A stretch of 5,806 nt of DNA, taken from Deltaproteobacteria bacterium. GTDB taxonomy: Bacteria > Desulfobacterota > Syntrophia > Syntrophales > UBA2192. The translations under genes were made by a program, and so were the position numbers. Below, one piece after another: positions 5,733 to 5,806 of the stretch. Numbering within the stretch: the first letter of the stretch is position 1; every line of letters starts with the position of its first letter. The notes beneath the pieces are model-generated. The model ran no database searches. It was not told where the DNA came from and saw only the letters and a list, made by a program, of their open reading frames with translations. The stretch spans positions 1 to 5,806 of the forward strand of contig JAPLJU010000001.1 in assembly GCA_026388445.1 (NCBI GenBank), given 5' to 3'.

Positions 5733-5806
5733 ATGGACAGACAACCGTTAATTAAGAGAAAGACAGCCCTTTCATACAAGACGGAAGAGCAGACCGTCGT
5801 GCGGGG
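5733..5806 (+). CDS. 5' end of an unidentified gene (possibly citrate synthase/citryl-CoA lyase-like)
   Basis: An ATG at 5733 follows AGGAGG (5719-5724) at an 8-base spacing and opens a frame that is still open at the window edge, showing 24 residues. It is basic at first and then reads KTALSYKTEEQTVVRG (last residue incomplete). A Lys-Thr-Ala/Ser-x-Ser start followed by a Val-Arg-Gly strand resembles the N-terminus of citrate-synthase-superfamily proteins, including citryl-CoA-lyase-like ones. This rests on very few residues and could be wrong. No signal peptide or membrane segment is visible. It is divergent from the phn operon and has its own promoter and a structured leader, so it is a regulated gene. 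Reality of the gene is likely; identity is a guess. Confidence 0.4.
   Translation, partial: MDRQPLIKRKTALSYKTEEQTVVR

Noticed and set aside
5702..5755. 17-codon frame starting at ATG 5702 overlapping the right-hand gene start
   Set aside because: No ribosome binding site of its own and it contains the AGGAGG of the next gene; likely chance.

Overview
The window carries a compact importer locus of the phosphonate/phosphite/phosphate (Phn) ABC family, encoded on the minus strand. In transcription order it reads: periplasmic binding protein PhnD (5100 to 4177), ATPase PhnC (4064 to 3312), permease PhnE1 (3297 to 2479), a second, non-identical permease PhnE2 (2437 to 1607), and a LysR-type regulator (1418 to 501). 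The five genes are co-oriented. Spacing is tight from phnC to phnE2, with a 112-bp hairpin-containing gap after phnD and a 188-bp gap, holding its own promoter, before the regulator. No C-P lyase, phosphonatase or phosphite dehydrogenase gene lies in the window, so the imported substrate cannot be named beyond a phosphorus oxyanion or organophosphonate.

At the left edge (1-436, plus strand) is the 3' end of an EamA/DMT-superfamily membrane transporter. It is convergent with the regulator, visibly richer in GC than the rest, and broken by a one-base frameshift near 101-118. At the right edge (from 5733, plus strand) a new gene begins with an excellent ribosome binding site and runs off the window. 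Its 24 visible residues faintly resemble the start of citrate-synthase/citryl-CoA-lyase-like proteins.

The region between phnD and the right-hand gene (5101-5732) is the regulatory centre. It has divergent sigma70-like promoters, one for phn (5404 to 5377, minus) and one for the right-hand gene (5560 to 5589, plus). Several perfect palindromes lie around them, one just upstream of the phn -35 box where a LysR activator would be expected to bind. The plus-strand transcript has a leader of about 135 nt that can fold into a closed multi-branched structure.

The organism is a Gram-negative-type bacterium, judged from the Sec-exported soluble binding protein, the LysR regulator and the strong AGGAGG ribosome binding sites. 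Moderate GC content and the protein style would fit an anaerobic Desulfobacterota/'deltaproteobacterium', but that is inference only. The likely logic is that the LysR protein senses the substrate or phosphorus state, controls the importer from the divergent region, and is also expressed from its own internal promoter.
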